NCBI GenBank assembly: GCA_946800325.1
Contig: OX326959.1
Location: 28,471,115 to 28,535,114, forward strand
From: Luzula sylvatica
Lineage: Eukaryota > Streptophyta > Magnoliopsida > Poales > Juncaceae
Length of the DNA: 64,000 nt
Direction: 5' to 3'
Shown here: one piece after another, positions 12,406 to 24,189 of the stretch
Position numbering within the stretch: position 1 is the stretch's first letter
Layout: the number at the start of each line of letters is the position of its first letter
Program-made: the position numbers and the translations under genes
The notes under the pieces: model-generated
Database searches by the model: none
The model's input: only the letters and a program-made list of their open reading frames with translations
What the model was told of the DNA's origin: nothing

Positions 12406-14599
12406 AATTTCAGATCTACCTAAAAGGTACTCATGCATATCCAATACGCACGATTTTAGAGAATATAGCTCGCGTATCAAATACCAAGCTATGCACATCC
12501 TATGTGCCAATTTTATGATCAAGCCCGACTTAGTACGACTCGTTGTGTGACCATGTAGGTTCGACTTAACGATGGCAGTAGGTTGTTTCCAATACCTACA
12601 AGCTCATGAGCGGGATCTAGTCACTCCATCATAGCTACCCATGTTAAACGAATAATGATTGTGATCATTGTGCCTATCTCGAATAGCGGTTACTAGTTCT
12701 CTTGTTTACGATATCCGTTAATCAAAAGGCATGGTAATAGTCATCCTTATAATTTGATTAACTACACTTATTCCCCGATTCCGAGTTGAGTTAACAAATT
12801 TCAATCGATATTAACCATTAATATCATTGACTGCGGCCGCAGGTTTCGTTAATCGACTCATCGAGCGGCGCCTAAGAGATATCTCTTCCTTTCGGAATAA
12901 ACAATTCCTATCTTGGAGACTCACATTGAATTCCGTGTTTCGGACAATACCCAATGATGACCCTTTTAACTCCCTGTTACGGTGAGCGTAAGATCATATC
13001 AAAGCATTGTGTTACGCACGAAACGCAATCAATGATCCCCTCAAGTTTGAAGAATCTAAAACCCCATCCGTCGCAAGTCCATCTATAATGACTAAACCAT
13101 GTCATGGTCTCGCGGCTTCGGTCATATCCAATACATGTAACCTAACATATATCTACGTTCCCGATTCGACAAACTCCTTTGTCCCATGATTAGCAAAACA
13201 TAATCATCTCCTCGGCAAACGTACTAGTGTACGCGTTCAGTCTATTCCCTTGTAATAGTAATGCTTCTCTCTTAAGCAAACTGACCCGCGACTAGGGATG
13301 TTTAGAAATGACACTTTAAGTGTGACGGTTTCGCTGCACATGGTCCTCAACCATGTCGACGTCCACACAAGTTCAAATCAAGGTTCATGTAACAATCATA
13401 TTACACAACCCAGCACACAGTTTTCATATAAGGTGAATGCATATTAATTTAAGTAAAAAAATTTTTTAAAAGGGATGCATTCATATGGACTAAGTATTTG
13501 GGTGATACAACGTTTACCTATGGGTATCTCCATACCCATAACCTGCGAGGACTATCGTATTAGATAACTACACTCTACTCTCTTCTTCCTCCTCTAGGTA
13601 TCTCCATACCCATAGTCATCGCATGACAGTCACGCGCGACTAGAGAGAGCGGTTTTGTAAACGGGTCCGCACGTTCCCGCTAGTGTTAATCATCATCAGG
13701 ATTGGAACATTTCCAATACCTACGATCACATCTTTTCACAAAATTTCATGGATCAAATGAAATTTTCTGAGTATTGGCTAGAAGTGGTTGTGACCTCGGC
13801 ATTTTTGGCTTGTACTATTGCGTCTCACGCAATAAACAACCATAAATCCGATAACTCGTGACTACTAGAGTTTGGTCATGTATCCTTGATCCATACCACT
13901 TCCTTTTGCGATTAATAACCGCAATATACTCGCCACCGTAAATAGAATCATAAACTATTGGTCTTGTGGAACCTTTCCACATAACCGTGTTTTTATTTAA
14001 GCAAAACATGTATACACTTTGTGATCGAAAGTCGTGCTACATATTTGGACGTGCTTCATCTTTGGAAACTGTTGTTTGTTATAACTATTTATAACCAACA
14101 CGTCCTCCACACCATTATAGATAATAAATCCTGAATACTTTCGCAAAGTATTCAAGGATAAACTTCACCTCTATCAATACAAATCCCGATGGGTTTTAAA
14201 TATACATATTTGATTCCCATGAATTTTATTGACGGTGAACTAGACGCTTTATTTGTATGACAGATAGCCACATACATATCATGACAGATATAATAGATCC
14301 TAACATCAAATGTAAGGCATCATATTATTACTTTTCGCGCTGCTTGATGTCTTACATCGAGCCGTTGAAAATTTCTGCCATTCGACATTTCGATTCATCT
14401 CCTCCAAGGAGTTTACATGTTGAAAACCATTTTCAACAATATGTCGATATATGTGCTATAACATAGAACGAGGAACTTTTTAGATCTATCCTATAGATCT
14501 TCACGCTTAATTCATAAGCGGTCTCGTCTAAATCCTTTGTCGTTACAAGAAATATAACGCAGCTCCCACTAACCTTCATGTGTACACAAAGTTTCCATT

Positions 14600-15050
14600 C
14601 GTTTCGACAATTTTATAACAGTTTATAATTTTGTCAAAACGAATATTCCAATTCCGAGAAGCTTTCTCTAATCCATCATATGGATCGTTAAAGCGTGCAT
14701 ATCTTATCCCCGATTCTTATGAATCGACAAAACCGTAAGGTTGTGTCAAGTACACATCCTTTCATAAAATTTCTGTCAAGAAATTCGGTTTTGACATCCA
14801 TTTGGCCACATCACATAGTCATAATACGCGACCATGGCAAGCAGAATTTCGAGAATGGGAAAGCATGGCAACAAGCGAAAACGTTTCTTCATAGTCCGAC
14901 TATGAATTGCATGAAACTTTTCGCAAAAAGCCTCGCTTTACATATTTGCGTATTCCTATCCATGTCGGTTCTTCATCTTGAAAAACCCACTCACATTTCA
15001 CGGGTCTAACCTAGAAAGTAATGAAATCAAGTTCTAAACTTGATAATTCA
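14600..15050 (-). pseudogene. Decayed Copia reverse transcriptase
   Basis: On the minus strand, around 14750-14803, one frame reads QMDVKTEFLDRNFMKG, the signature start of Copia reverse transcriptase. The reading frame breaks before it (the preceding YDYVMW lies in another frame) and again after it. Boundaries are approximate. Confidence 0.75.
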
Positions 15051-15379
15051 CATGGATCGAATCTCAGATTTCATGACACCATGTCATGTGGAATCAACTT
15101 TTCATAGCATCCTTGTAGGATATCGAATCATCATATGATTTCAATCTATCATCATTAGCCACGATAAATCCGTATTTACCGGCTTATGATATAGCCTACT
15201 TGATCTACGAAAAATTCCTTTGTGTGTTCGACTTGCGTTCATCAACTCTTGATGAAGCCATGTCAACTTTCATCGGTACAATGTTCATTTTCAAATCACG
15301 AAATCTTTCGAGATTTATTCTACTCCCACTAGCCCGCGTAGAGAGAAATGGCACCAAGTTCCAAACTTGTGCGCATCTA

Positions 15380-16300
15380 GTCCTCCTCCAAGAAGGCATC
15401 TCTTCGAGCCACGAAAATCTTATTTTCGTCGGGACGTTAAAATTAATACCCTTTAGTTTCCTTAAGGATAAACGAACAATTTCCAGATTTGGGATTGAGT
15501 TTAACCGAAACAAATTTCGAAATATACTCATATCCTCAAATATGTACAAATGACAACTTCGGAACCATTCCGATCCATATCTCATATGGCGTTTTTGTAC
15601 CGATTAGAAGGTTTATGGTCCATATCTTATATGCAACCATTCATTAGTGCCGCTGTCTCAAGGGCGTATCCCCAAAACATTTTTGGGAGATCCTATTGGT
15701 TTATCATTTATCGAACCATGTCCAACATGCGTTCATTTCCTCTTTTCGGACACATCTCAATGTTCCAAATGAAGACAATCGTGAAACGATTCCACAATCA
15801 TAAATGATCATCAATATTCATAACTCAAATATCGCCTCTTCGATCCTATCGAAAGGTCTAGCTCAAATACTCGCCTTCTCGATCCTATCGAAAAGCTTTG
15901 ATTTTCTTGCTTAGTTGATTTCGTATTTTGTTTTGAAACTCTATGAACCTTTCAAAAGTCTCCGTTTCGGTACGCATTAAATAGATATTTTCATATCTAC
16001 TTTAACCGTCCATAAACGTAACAAAATATCGATAGCCTCCTCTTGCCTCGGAACTTATCGGAACATTTACATTTAAATGTAATTTCCAATAATTCGTTGG
16101 ATCTTTCTCCAACCTTTGGAGAATGATGCCCTTTGTCGTCTTTCCTAATAAATAAGTATCGCATTAATCAATCGAATCTAATTCGAATGATTCTAGCAAT
16201 CCATCATATGGAATCTAGATACGCGAATCTCGTTTATATGGCCAAGACGGCAATGCCAAAAGAAGCAATCAACCTCTTGGTTTAATCCTCCTCGGATTTC
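15380..16300 (-). pseudogene. Decayed Copia gag-pre-integrase and integrase
   Basis: Minus-strand segments keep family phrases. FWGYALETAA lies at about 15640-15680. A stretch with two internal stops followed by RPDENKIFVARRDAFLEED lies at about 15375-15445. A KDDKGHHSP.VGERSNELLE segment near 16080-16150 corresponds to the region between the zinc motif and the integrase core. Stops fall where tyrosines are expected. No frame stays open for the domain. Confidence 0.75.
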
Positions 16301-17280
16301 ACCATTCTTTGAGTCATTAGTTTGAACAACTCCTTGTCCGAACTTTCTGTTTTGGAAAACATTTTCCCAAAATACCCTTAGACATACATTTCTTTCGATC
16401 CCTCCTTTGAATTACAAGGACATCCACGCATCTATATACATTGGATTCCTCGGATACTCCGAGCATCTCCAATTCAATTTTAAATCGCATCTCATGCAAT
16501 TCAGGGATCGACTTATCTATCGAATGCATATGATATTCGGTCACAAAGATCAAATCTCGTACCATCAACACACGAGTGTTAATCAAAGACCCATAAGGCG
16601 TCTCAAAATTAACCTACTCTTTGAGCCGCATTGAGTCATTCAACGCGCTCTAGCTCTTGAAACTATTTCATGAGCGTTGTGTTTTACTTTCATATACACC
16701 CGAATTCTCAAAACAATTTTGAGAAATTTGCGTCTATACATGCCACCACAAGGCACGTAATATTGTTCGATTCCTTCTTAAGTTTATCGAACCCGGCTTT
16801 CTCTAAAGCCAAAGCCTCGAGCCCCGAATCTACCATTTCCGTGTCCAACACGTTCCTTTAAGTCTAAGAACTATTCTTTGACTATCAAGGTTAATAACGG
16901 TAATTCCGGCCCAAAATTCATCTATCATATCGATCTAATCGATATATTTGGTGTTGCTTGAAAACATAATTCTAAACGGATGATGAAGATTAATTCCTAA
17001 CCGTGCGTACTTAATCTATATGCTTATATGATAATTATATGATAGTGTTATTTTATCGAATCGATAACCCTCATACCGATACGGGACTCCAAGTCCATAA
17101 CACTCAAGATCCATATATCACGATCCTCCCATAAGTTGCTTTGGCAGACGAATGGGATCTCGCTATTTAGGTAGGATTATATCCAATCGCATCCAATGCG
17201 ACTCTTGAACCTTTATAGGATTTCGGTGATGAATCGTATCCAATACAATCCCAGTTCCGTGTGTGCATCCTATCTATGCC

Positions 17281-17480
17281 CCGAACTTCCAATCAAGTCG
17301 GCTTTGGCCTCAACCCTTATTGGCTAGAACGGTTAAGTCACAACCATACTCATCGTATCGTTCAAATAAACTACTAATAAGTCGGCTTTGGCCTTAACCC
17401 TTATCAGTCCCTATTTAACGCTTGCCACCCCGTCGATGACTACAATAACCCATGTCGGCTTTGGCCTTAACCCATGTGAG
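17281..17480 (-). repeat. Three copies of an 18-nt core with complementary flanks
   Basis: The core TCGGCTTTGGCC(T/C)(T/C)AACC occurs near 17298, 17382 and 17454, in the gag-side part of the Copia interior. The flanks of the first (CCAATCAAG / CTTATTGG) and second (CTAATAAG / CTTATCAG) can pair although they differ in sequence; the third pairs only over CATG/CATG. Confidence 0.6.
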
Positions 17481-17770
17481 ACGTAGTACCGATCATAGTG
17501 GTTGTGAATATGGAAGGCATTTCCATGACTTAAATATTATGAGGGATCATGCCATTGCACGTTTCTAAATCCGTGACATAATCCAATTATATCACTATCA
17601 CAAGATTTTCATAAATGCATATGTATTTATTTGGGAGTCTAATTATTCTAAATAATTATCTAATTATATGCTAGTATGATTGATGCCGATCAAATCGATA
17701 TAAAGAACTCAATATTCCAAGTTGTGTAGCCAAAGTTATCACGAAAACAAAATCAGCAACCAGAAACCAG

Positions 17771-18223
17771 TCCGTTGTAACGCAACATAGTCCGTTACAA
17801 CGGACCTCCAGTATACTTGGCACTCCGTTACAACGGAAGTTCAGTCCGTTACAACGCTATTTATTTCGGAGTTTGGCCAAATTTTGCCAGAAACATGTCC
17901 GTTACAACGAAACCTAGGTCCGTTACAACGCTATTTTCTGCAAACTTTCATCCAAATTTCCAGAGACCAGTCCGTTACAACGCAACATACAGTCCGTTAC
18001 AACGGACAAACTGTGTAGAGCTCCGTTACAACGGACCCAGTCCGTTACAACGGACTCCAATAGACACCCTAGGCATCCCCGCAACCTCGTATCAGATACA
18101 AGGTCCGTTACAACGGACTCCAAGTCCGTTACAACGGAATATGCAGTTTTCACGGTCCTCCTCACACCCTCGCATCCTATGCAGGGTCCGTTACAACGGA
18201 CACCAAGTCCGTTATAACGGACT
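17771..18223 (-). repeat. Seven doublets of near-palindrome GTCCGTTACAACGGAC in Copia leader
   Basis: Fourteen copies of TCCGTTRYAACG start at 17771, 17791, 17824, 17845, 17898, 17919, 17971, 17993, 18022, 18041, 18104, 18125, 18187 and 18208. They form seven pairs with internal spacing of 20, 21, 21, 22, 19, 21 and 21 bp. Pair-to-pair distance varies from 51 to 83 bp. The last copy (GTCCGTTATAACGGAC) is a perfect palindrome. Each copy holds two inverted CCGTT/AACGG MYB-type cores. Open frames across it on both strands only reflect the repeat. Confidence 0.9.
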
Positions 18224-18463
18224 ATGCGATTTTTGAACTGCTGTTTTCGCTCGTTTCCAAAACGATCAATCATGAAACCTTTTCACGATTATTCCTAGAT
18301 ACTCTCAATCAACTATTGATCGATCTCTAGCGAATTTCACTTGTGATTTTAATGGAATTTGACATTCTAAATATGTAACATCATGCAAACGGGTACGAAC
18401 TTTGATAACCCGTGCGTATATCTAATATACGACTATGATTCGACCCTCGAATCGATGGCGATC

Positions 18464-18475
18464 GCTCTGATACCA
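18464..18475 (-). other. Primer-binding site of the young Copia
   Basis: TGGTATCAGAGC on the minus strand, one base from the LTR end; initiator tRNA-Met type. Confidence 0.92.
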
Positions 18476-18476
18476 C

Positions 18477-19476
18477 TGTAGGGGGAATATCCCCGGCCCC
18501 GGGCCCGCGCAGCGGATATGTAGGCCCGGTCCGGTTCCCCGATTCCCGAGATCACGCCACGACTTCGAGGGTACGATGCAAATAGAAGGTTAGATCTTTA
18601 CCGGTGCAAAATTGATTGCACACGAAGGGTTGATCGCTGCCTTCTTTCTCCTGTCACGTTGGTGACAATACGCGCGTCCCACACCACGCGTCTTTCACCG
18701 CTCGTTGACTTCGCCGATTCGCTTGATTTCGTCTCCGACTCAATCTACTCGTCCGAATCGATCACAATCGTGAGAGCCTCAGTTGTTGCTCCTCTACGTG
18801 TATCCACCTTGAATCGCAAGACGTCGGTCACGGATGCACCTGCCTAGACGATGCACCGGTGAACTTGCTTAATCGAATTGATTCTCTAAACCGTAAAACA
18901 CCTTTTCACGGTTTCTCTCTTTTACACCTTTTCACTCTCTAGAAATTTGTCTCACAATTTTCTGGATAATTCTGAATGAATTGCTTAGTTAAGATGAGAG
19001 AGAAAATCCTATTTATATACAATAGGATCAGGATTAGCCAAAAGGCATGTATATCCAATATACACCCTCTCACACAGAAAACTGCATGAACCTGGTCAGT
19101 ATTCTGTCCAGATGAAATTGCTAAATTTCTCTGACAGAAAATCAACCAACACGAAAGTTGTAGATAATCTCATTATCTACTCGACCCAATTTGGCCCAGC
19201 CCAATTGGAGTTCGTATGCAAAAGTTATGACTGTTTTACTAACTGTATGTCATACTGTTGCACCCTTTCGATATTTCACAGAAACGACACTTATACTTCG
19301 TTCATATGAAATATATTTCTACATGAAGGTTATAGATAATCTAATTATCTATCTTACCCAATTTGAACCATTCAAATCGGATGTTCCTACTGAAAGATAT
19401 GGCTACGAATGTACGACTACATTCGTTTATCCTTGTGTACACTTTTACGGTTGATCCTGAAACTGTATTTCCTTCA
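18477..19476 (-). repeat. 5' LTR of the young Copia
   Basis: Identical to the other LTR except at one position, as far as I can read. It carries the element's promoter. A minus-strand TATA-like stretch (TTGTATATAAATAGG) lies near 19008-19022. Confidence 0.95.
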
Positions 19477-19481
19477 GAGGA

Positions 19482-20347
19482 TCTATGTTATGTTGGCAAT
19501 GGAATGAAACATTTTATTCCATAAACCGTAAGCGGTATTCTAGCTATACATTACGGTTACCCAAATAACTTAGATGTTTAGTAACCTTTTTTACGAAACG
19601 TAATCCTTGTGATATTGATTGTGTCCATTCCTTGCCTTTATGATATTGTGATTAATATACAAAGTAGTGATGTGTCATCTTTGTATTATAATCATTTCTT
19701 GATCTCTATTAAGTAAATTATAAATATATAACTGCACTTCAGTTATATTGGATCCATTCATAATTCTACTTTATCAAGGGGCCCATAATATCAATCTTAG
19801 AACCAGAGACACGATGAAAACATTAATGACACTAACACAATCCATATAATGTTTCATCTATTAGGTCTGTTCAATATATGAAGCTTTTCATATATTCGTG
19901 TTATTAAATGATAATCTTTTATCAACGTTTGCAGAACTGCAACGTACTTTTAATCAACACGACATTCTTATTATGTATATTAGTATTCTTGCTAATATCC
20001 AAGACATGTGAACATTTTTAGAGTTCAATATTTATCATCACTTAAAGTTCTGCGGTTCAAGACCAAGTGCATCTTCTTGAACACTTCTAAGTGAAAAATA
20101 TAAAAGTTCATGGAACAAAATGTAAATAACATCCAATTCATAAATATAACATTTAAAAATTATCCTCATATGATAACTTTTAGAACACAAATCTAACAAT
20201 GCCCCTAATCATTCTATTATAATAATTTGTTGTCCTTACTTTTTATCAACATGTTCATAAAATTTACATTAATCAATCATTGATAAATCATGTTATAAAT
20301 ATATTGTATATATTAATATGAATGTATTATTATTAGATTTTATTTTA
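19482..20347. other. AT-rich intergenic DNA
   Basis: Lies between two Copia elements. I see no gene and no clear element end. Confidence 0.5.
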
Positions 20348-21836
20348 TGTGTATGATGGCACCATCCATGGTATTGTATCATGGTAATGTATATCATGGA
20401 CACCACCCATGGTATTGTGTGTGGGCACCATTCATGACAAGGCTATATATATATCCCTTTTCTCATTGTAATAAAATGTGAGTTCAATGAAATAGAATTA
20501 AAAATATTTATTCTCTTGTCTTTCTTTCTTGAGTGCTCTTCTCTTGTTTTGAGTGATGCTTCTTGAGTTTTGTTAATTTTACAACACGTCATCAGCACGA
20601 AGCTCTATTTTTTTGAACCTCGAAATTTATGGTGAAACACGAAGCTATATTTTCTTGAACCTCAAAATTTATGGTGAAGGTAAGAGTATTTATGGTTTTC
20701 TTTACTTTACGTACAAACAAAATTTGTTTTCTTTTCTTCTCTTACAAACGAAGTTTGTATTCTGACAAATCTAGCAAACCTAGAATTTGTTGTCTTGGAC
20801 ATATCATCCACAAACAAATTACCACGAGTTCTTGATGCGAAAATCCATTTAGAGGCCATGGCTCTTGGAGACGCCATAAAAAATAAAAATAAAACAAAGC
20901 ATCAACTCATGAAAAGGCAAAAGGAAACCATATTGCAAAATGCAATTTAGTAAAAAAATGGGAGAATACCAATCATGATATTATACATACCATACTTTAT
21001 AGTGGTATTACACATACCATATTACAAATACAATTTATTTCTCTTGGTCGATTATGAATAAGACAAAAGAAAACACCAATCATGGCAGTTTGTATTTAAT
21101 GAAAAACTCTCGAAGAATTTATATATGCTGAAATGGATATCATATCAAGATAAATCTTGAATATTTATGTATTTTGAGTAATATTTCAGAGAAGGAATAT
21201 TTATTAGAAAATTATCGATTTGTTTAAACTAATTTGCACGATTAGTACATTTGAGACATATTTGGTAATAAACCAGAAGTTTATTTACTCTAATTTATTA
21301 ATCACTTGACATGATATATTGTGCTATCATGTGAAAAAATCAATTGGGGTCATCAATGATGATCCATAAGATTCTAACAAATAAAGAATTTATTTGTATA
21401 TGTTATCAAAGAAAATTGTTTACTAGGTCATGAACAACAAATTGACAATTAGATCCTCCAATATTTCAAGAATGTATACATGAGAATATTTGTGGACCTG
21501 TAGATCCACTATATGAACGATTTTTGATATTAATTGATGCTTCATCAAGATGGTCTCGTGTTTGCTTATTATCAAGTTGCAACACAAATATTTTTAATTG
21601 ACATACTTTGTGTTTACAATTGGAATATAAGTTGAACATCTTGTAGGTCATGTTCACATACAAAACGATCCTGAAGAATCATTTAAAACAACCTCATGTA
21701 GACACACATAATGATCCAGAAGAATCATTTGTTACAAGATTTAAGTTGAAAGCACGATCTATGTTCATGTAATCAAGATTACCAACAATGTTTGGGGCCA
21801 TATCAATTTTTGGTCATAAACCAATATTTTCATCTT

Positions 21837-22262
21837 AGAATTTTGGTTGTGCGGTTGTATATCGATAGTATCATCACACCGTGATAAGATGAATTCACAA
21901 AGAAGATTCAACATATATGTTGGGTTTGAATCAGCCTCAAATCTTTTGACTAGAACTTTCAACATGCGATTTATTCACAGAATTTTGGTTGTGCGGTTGT
22001 ATATCGATAGTATCATCACACCGTGATAAGATGAATTCACAAAGAAGATTCAACATATATGTTGGGTTTGAATCAGCCTCAAATCTTTTGACTAGAACTT
22101 TCAACATGCAATTTATTCACAGAATTTTGGTTGTGCGGTTGTATATCGATAGTATCATCACACCGTGATAAGATGAATTCACAAAGAAGATTCAACATAT
22201 ATGTTGGGTTTGAATCAGCCTCAAATCTTTTGACTAGAACTTTCAACATGCGATTTATTCAC
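21837..22262 (+). repeat. Three tandem 142-bp units inside old Copia integrase
   Basis: The unit starts AGAATTTTGGTTGTGCGG at 21837, 21979 and 22121. The copies look identical except for a G to A near 22110. The unit covers the integrase C-terminal segment (FGCAV to YMLGL). As 142 is not a multiple of three, each copy shifts the frame. Confidence 0.95.
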
Positions 22263-22867
22263 AGAATAATTTCTTGATTGTCAGTTTGATGAGGCAAATT
22301 TCATTTTATTATGGATAAAAGAAAAATGAAATTAAGCATATCTTACATGGAAAATTATATTATTGGCTCATTTTGATATCCACTCAACATTTTATGAACC
22401 AGAAGTTCAAAAAGATAATACATTTGTCCGACACATTTGTTGAATATTTTAAGAAAAGCAATAAATCAGATATTTGTGTTGCAAATGTCGTGAAATTGAA
22501 TTGATATCTCAGAAGGACCATTCAATATTATTAGCAAATGGTTCTTAAAGAACGTTTGAAGTGTTGTATACTATTTTCATCTAAGAATAAAAATCCCGTA
22601 ACAAATTTTTTTTATTAAATAATAAATCTTTAATGCAAATGTAAGTCTCCAGTCTCATCCGAAATTCCAGGTAAACATTATGAATATTTTTAAAAGCATG
22701 AGTTGTTTATTTATTTAAATAATTCATAATTTATTTATATGTCATATTTTTTATTGTTTATTTTGTGGATCTTATTCTACTGATCTTTTATTAAATGCAC
22801 TTGAAGTTGCAGTATTATGAGTTAGTAATTGAATCTAACTCCAAAATATAAAATATTGAATCAATAT

Positions 22868-23052
22868 CAATGATTTAAATTGCGGCGCAATTGCACCGCA
22901 ATTGCGCAATTCGCAATAAATATCCACAAAACGCAACACCGCAACCTGCTATATAGCGCCGCAATATCGCCGCAATATGGCGCAATATCGGGGATCATGT
23001 GTAAATTATTGTTCAAGCGCAATTGACCGCTATATCGCAATTTAAAACATTG
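22868..23052. mobile_element. hAT-like small element, GCGGCGCAATTG family (short copy 1)
   Basis: Termini are CAATGATTTAAATTGCGGC and CGCAATTTAAAACATTG. A perfect 8-bp target duplication ATCAATAT lies at 22860-22867 and 23053-23060. At 185 bp it has no coding capacity. It is nested in the old Copia. Confidence 0.92.
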
Positions 23053-23635
23053 ATCAATATTATCCTGTCTTCTGTGTGGGCACCATTCATGACAAGGCTA
23101 TATATATCCTTTTTCTCATTGTAATAAAATGTGAGTTCAATGAAATAGAATTGAAAATTTTTCTTATCTTGAGTGCTCCTCTTGTTTTGAGTGGTTCAAT
23201 TGGGCCTGCATAACCAAACTATAACTAATATGATAATAATTTTGGGCCTTAACTTTTTATATTGATTGCGCTCGAGTCTTGCGTTATATATTAAATTTTT
23301 ATTATTAAATACAGTTCGAACTTCTTTCATTACATTAAATATTATTAATAAGCAAGACTAGAACAAGCAAACAATGTTTGATGAAATCAAGAGTAATAAG
23401 CCAAACAAATAGCAAATAGAAATAATCTTTTTATACAATGAACAATTCCGCCATTGTTTGGAGGCCTTAAAATCAAATCATATAAATTTGTTAAAGAACA
23501 ATACAATCTTAAATCAAATGGAAGTTCACCACCGGCTTTTCGTCGAGATTACCAATCCATTGTAGTTCGTGTGTTCTTTAACTAGAAGACATGAATACCA
23601 TTGCAAATTCCACCATTAATTATTGAAGATTTTGC

Positions 23636-24142
23636 TCATATCTTGCGGAGCTTGTCAGCCTTGACCACTGGGTTGGCTTGGGCGAGAGCTTCTCTCCCTG
23701 CCAATTTGTAATCGAATCCGCACTCATGTTGTTCTGGGTACCTGTGCGTACCACAGTACGTGATTCCGCACTTGCACTTGAATCCCGTCAAACCCACCTT
23801 CTTCTTGCAAGTACCGCATCGATTGCTCGGTACGGATACGGGAGGTGCTGCTTCCAGTACGTCTGGTACCGCTGCAGTGCTGCTCCCTGAAGCGACGGAT
23901 GGCTTAGTAGAGAGGGGGAGGGGTGCAGAGTAGGAAGGGGGAGGTATGGGAGAAGGATTCGGAGGGGCCAGGGAATTTTGGATGGCGGATATGGCAGAGG
24001 CTGAGTGTTCTTCCTTCAGGCAGTGTTCTCTGTAGCACTTCGAGCAAAGATTCAGCGTAGCTGAACTGCCGAAGAATCCACAATTGTTTGCACACAGACG
24101 GTGCCCCTCCAAATCCTGACTCAATTGGTGCTCTTGTGCCAT
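23636..24142 (-). CDS. Stress-associated protein with A20 and AN1 zinc fingers (SAP)
   Basis: A 168-residue protein of normal SAP length in one coding exon. The A20 finger has cysteines 17, 21, 33 and 36 (LCANNCGFFGSSATLNLCSKC). The AN1 finger has C109, C112, C123, C125, C130, H133, H139 and C141, all ligands present, followed by the conserved FDYKLAGREALAQANPVVKADKL end. A proline/serine-rich linker (about 60-105) joins the fingers. Plant SAPs bind ubiquitin through A20, some act as E3 ligases, and they are induced by drought, salt and cold. A 5' UTR intron is likely at 24190-24559: donor GTAAGT on the minus strand at 24559, acceptor TTGCAG at 24190. A TATA box lies at 24725-24732 and a CT-rich 5' UTR at about 24655-24672. 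Confidence 0.95.
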   Translation of the reverse strand: MAQEHQLSQDLEGHRLCANNCGFFGSSATLNLCSKCYREHCLKEEHSASAISAIQNSLAPPNPSPIPPPSYSAPLPLSTKPSVASGSSTAAVPDVLEAAPPVSVPSNRCGTCKKKVGLTGFKCKCGITYCGTHRYPEQHECGFDYKLAGREALAQANPVVKADKLRKI

Positions 24143-24189
24143 TGATTTAAATTCACACGGAAGAAGATCAAAGACTCACTTCAGTAAAT

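Larger units (their letters stand above)
11395..19476 (-). mobile_element. Young Ty1/Copia element with decayed coding region
   Basis: Complete LTR element on the minus strand. The two LTRs are 1000 bp each (11395-12394 and 18477-19476). By eye they differ at a single base (A at 12039, C at 19121). The target duplication is GAGGA at 11390-11394 and 19477-19481. The primer-binding site is at 18464-18475 and the polypurine tract GAGTGGGAGAC at 12395-12405 (minus strand). The 6.1-kb interior shows integrase and reverse transcriptase homology, but with stops and frame changes throughout. It inserted recently and was probably mobilised by proteins from another copy. Confidence 0.93.
20348..23193 (+). 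mobile_element. Old decayed Copia element (Ale-like), nested insertions
   Basis: Plus-strand element. A 5' LTR (about 20348-20583) is followed by a TACAACACGTCATCAGCACGA leader typical of Ale-like Copia. A partial 3' LTR copy lies at about 23070-23193 (shared GGGCACCATTCATGACAAGG and GTGAGTTCAATGAAATAG). The interior shows integrase traces near 21460-21600 (a GPVDP stretch, then LIDASSRWSRVCLL) and the later FGCAV and YMLGL motifs, with stops between. A hAT-like element (22868-23052) and a 142-bp triplication lie inside. Confidence 0.75.

Noticed and set aside
14257..15009. Separate plus-strand genes in the Copia interior
   Set aside because: The homology is to reverse transcriptase on the opposite strand; plus frames are not supported.
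15200..15585. Overlapping 117- and 126-codon frames
   Set aside because: They lie in decayed Copia integrase; the true family frame there is another one and has stops.
17771..18223. CRISPR-like array
   Set aside because: The units come in pairs with unequal distances, lie in a plant retrotransposon leader, and spacers are partly repeated.
17817..18273. 139-codon (+) and 116-codon (-) open frames rich in RYNG/LQRT and VVTD
   Set aside because: They are translations of the near-palindromic repeat; the same word yields similar peptides on both strands. No domain and no support as genes.
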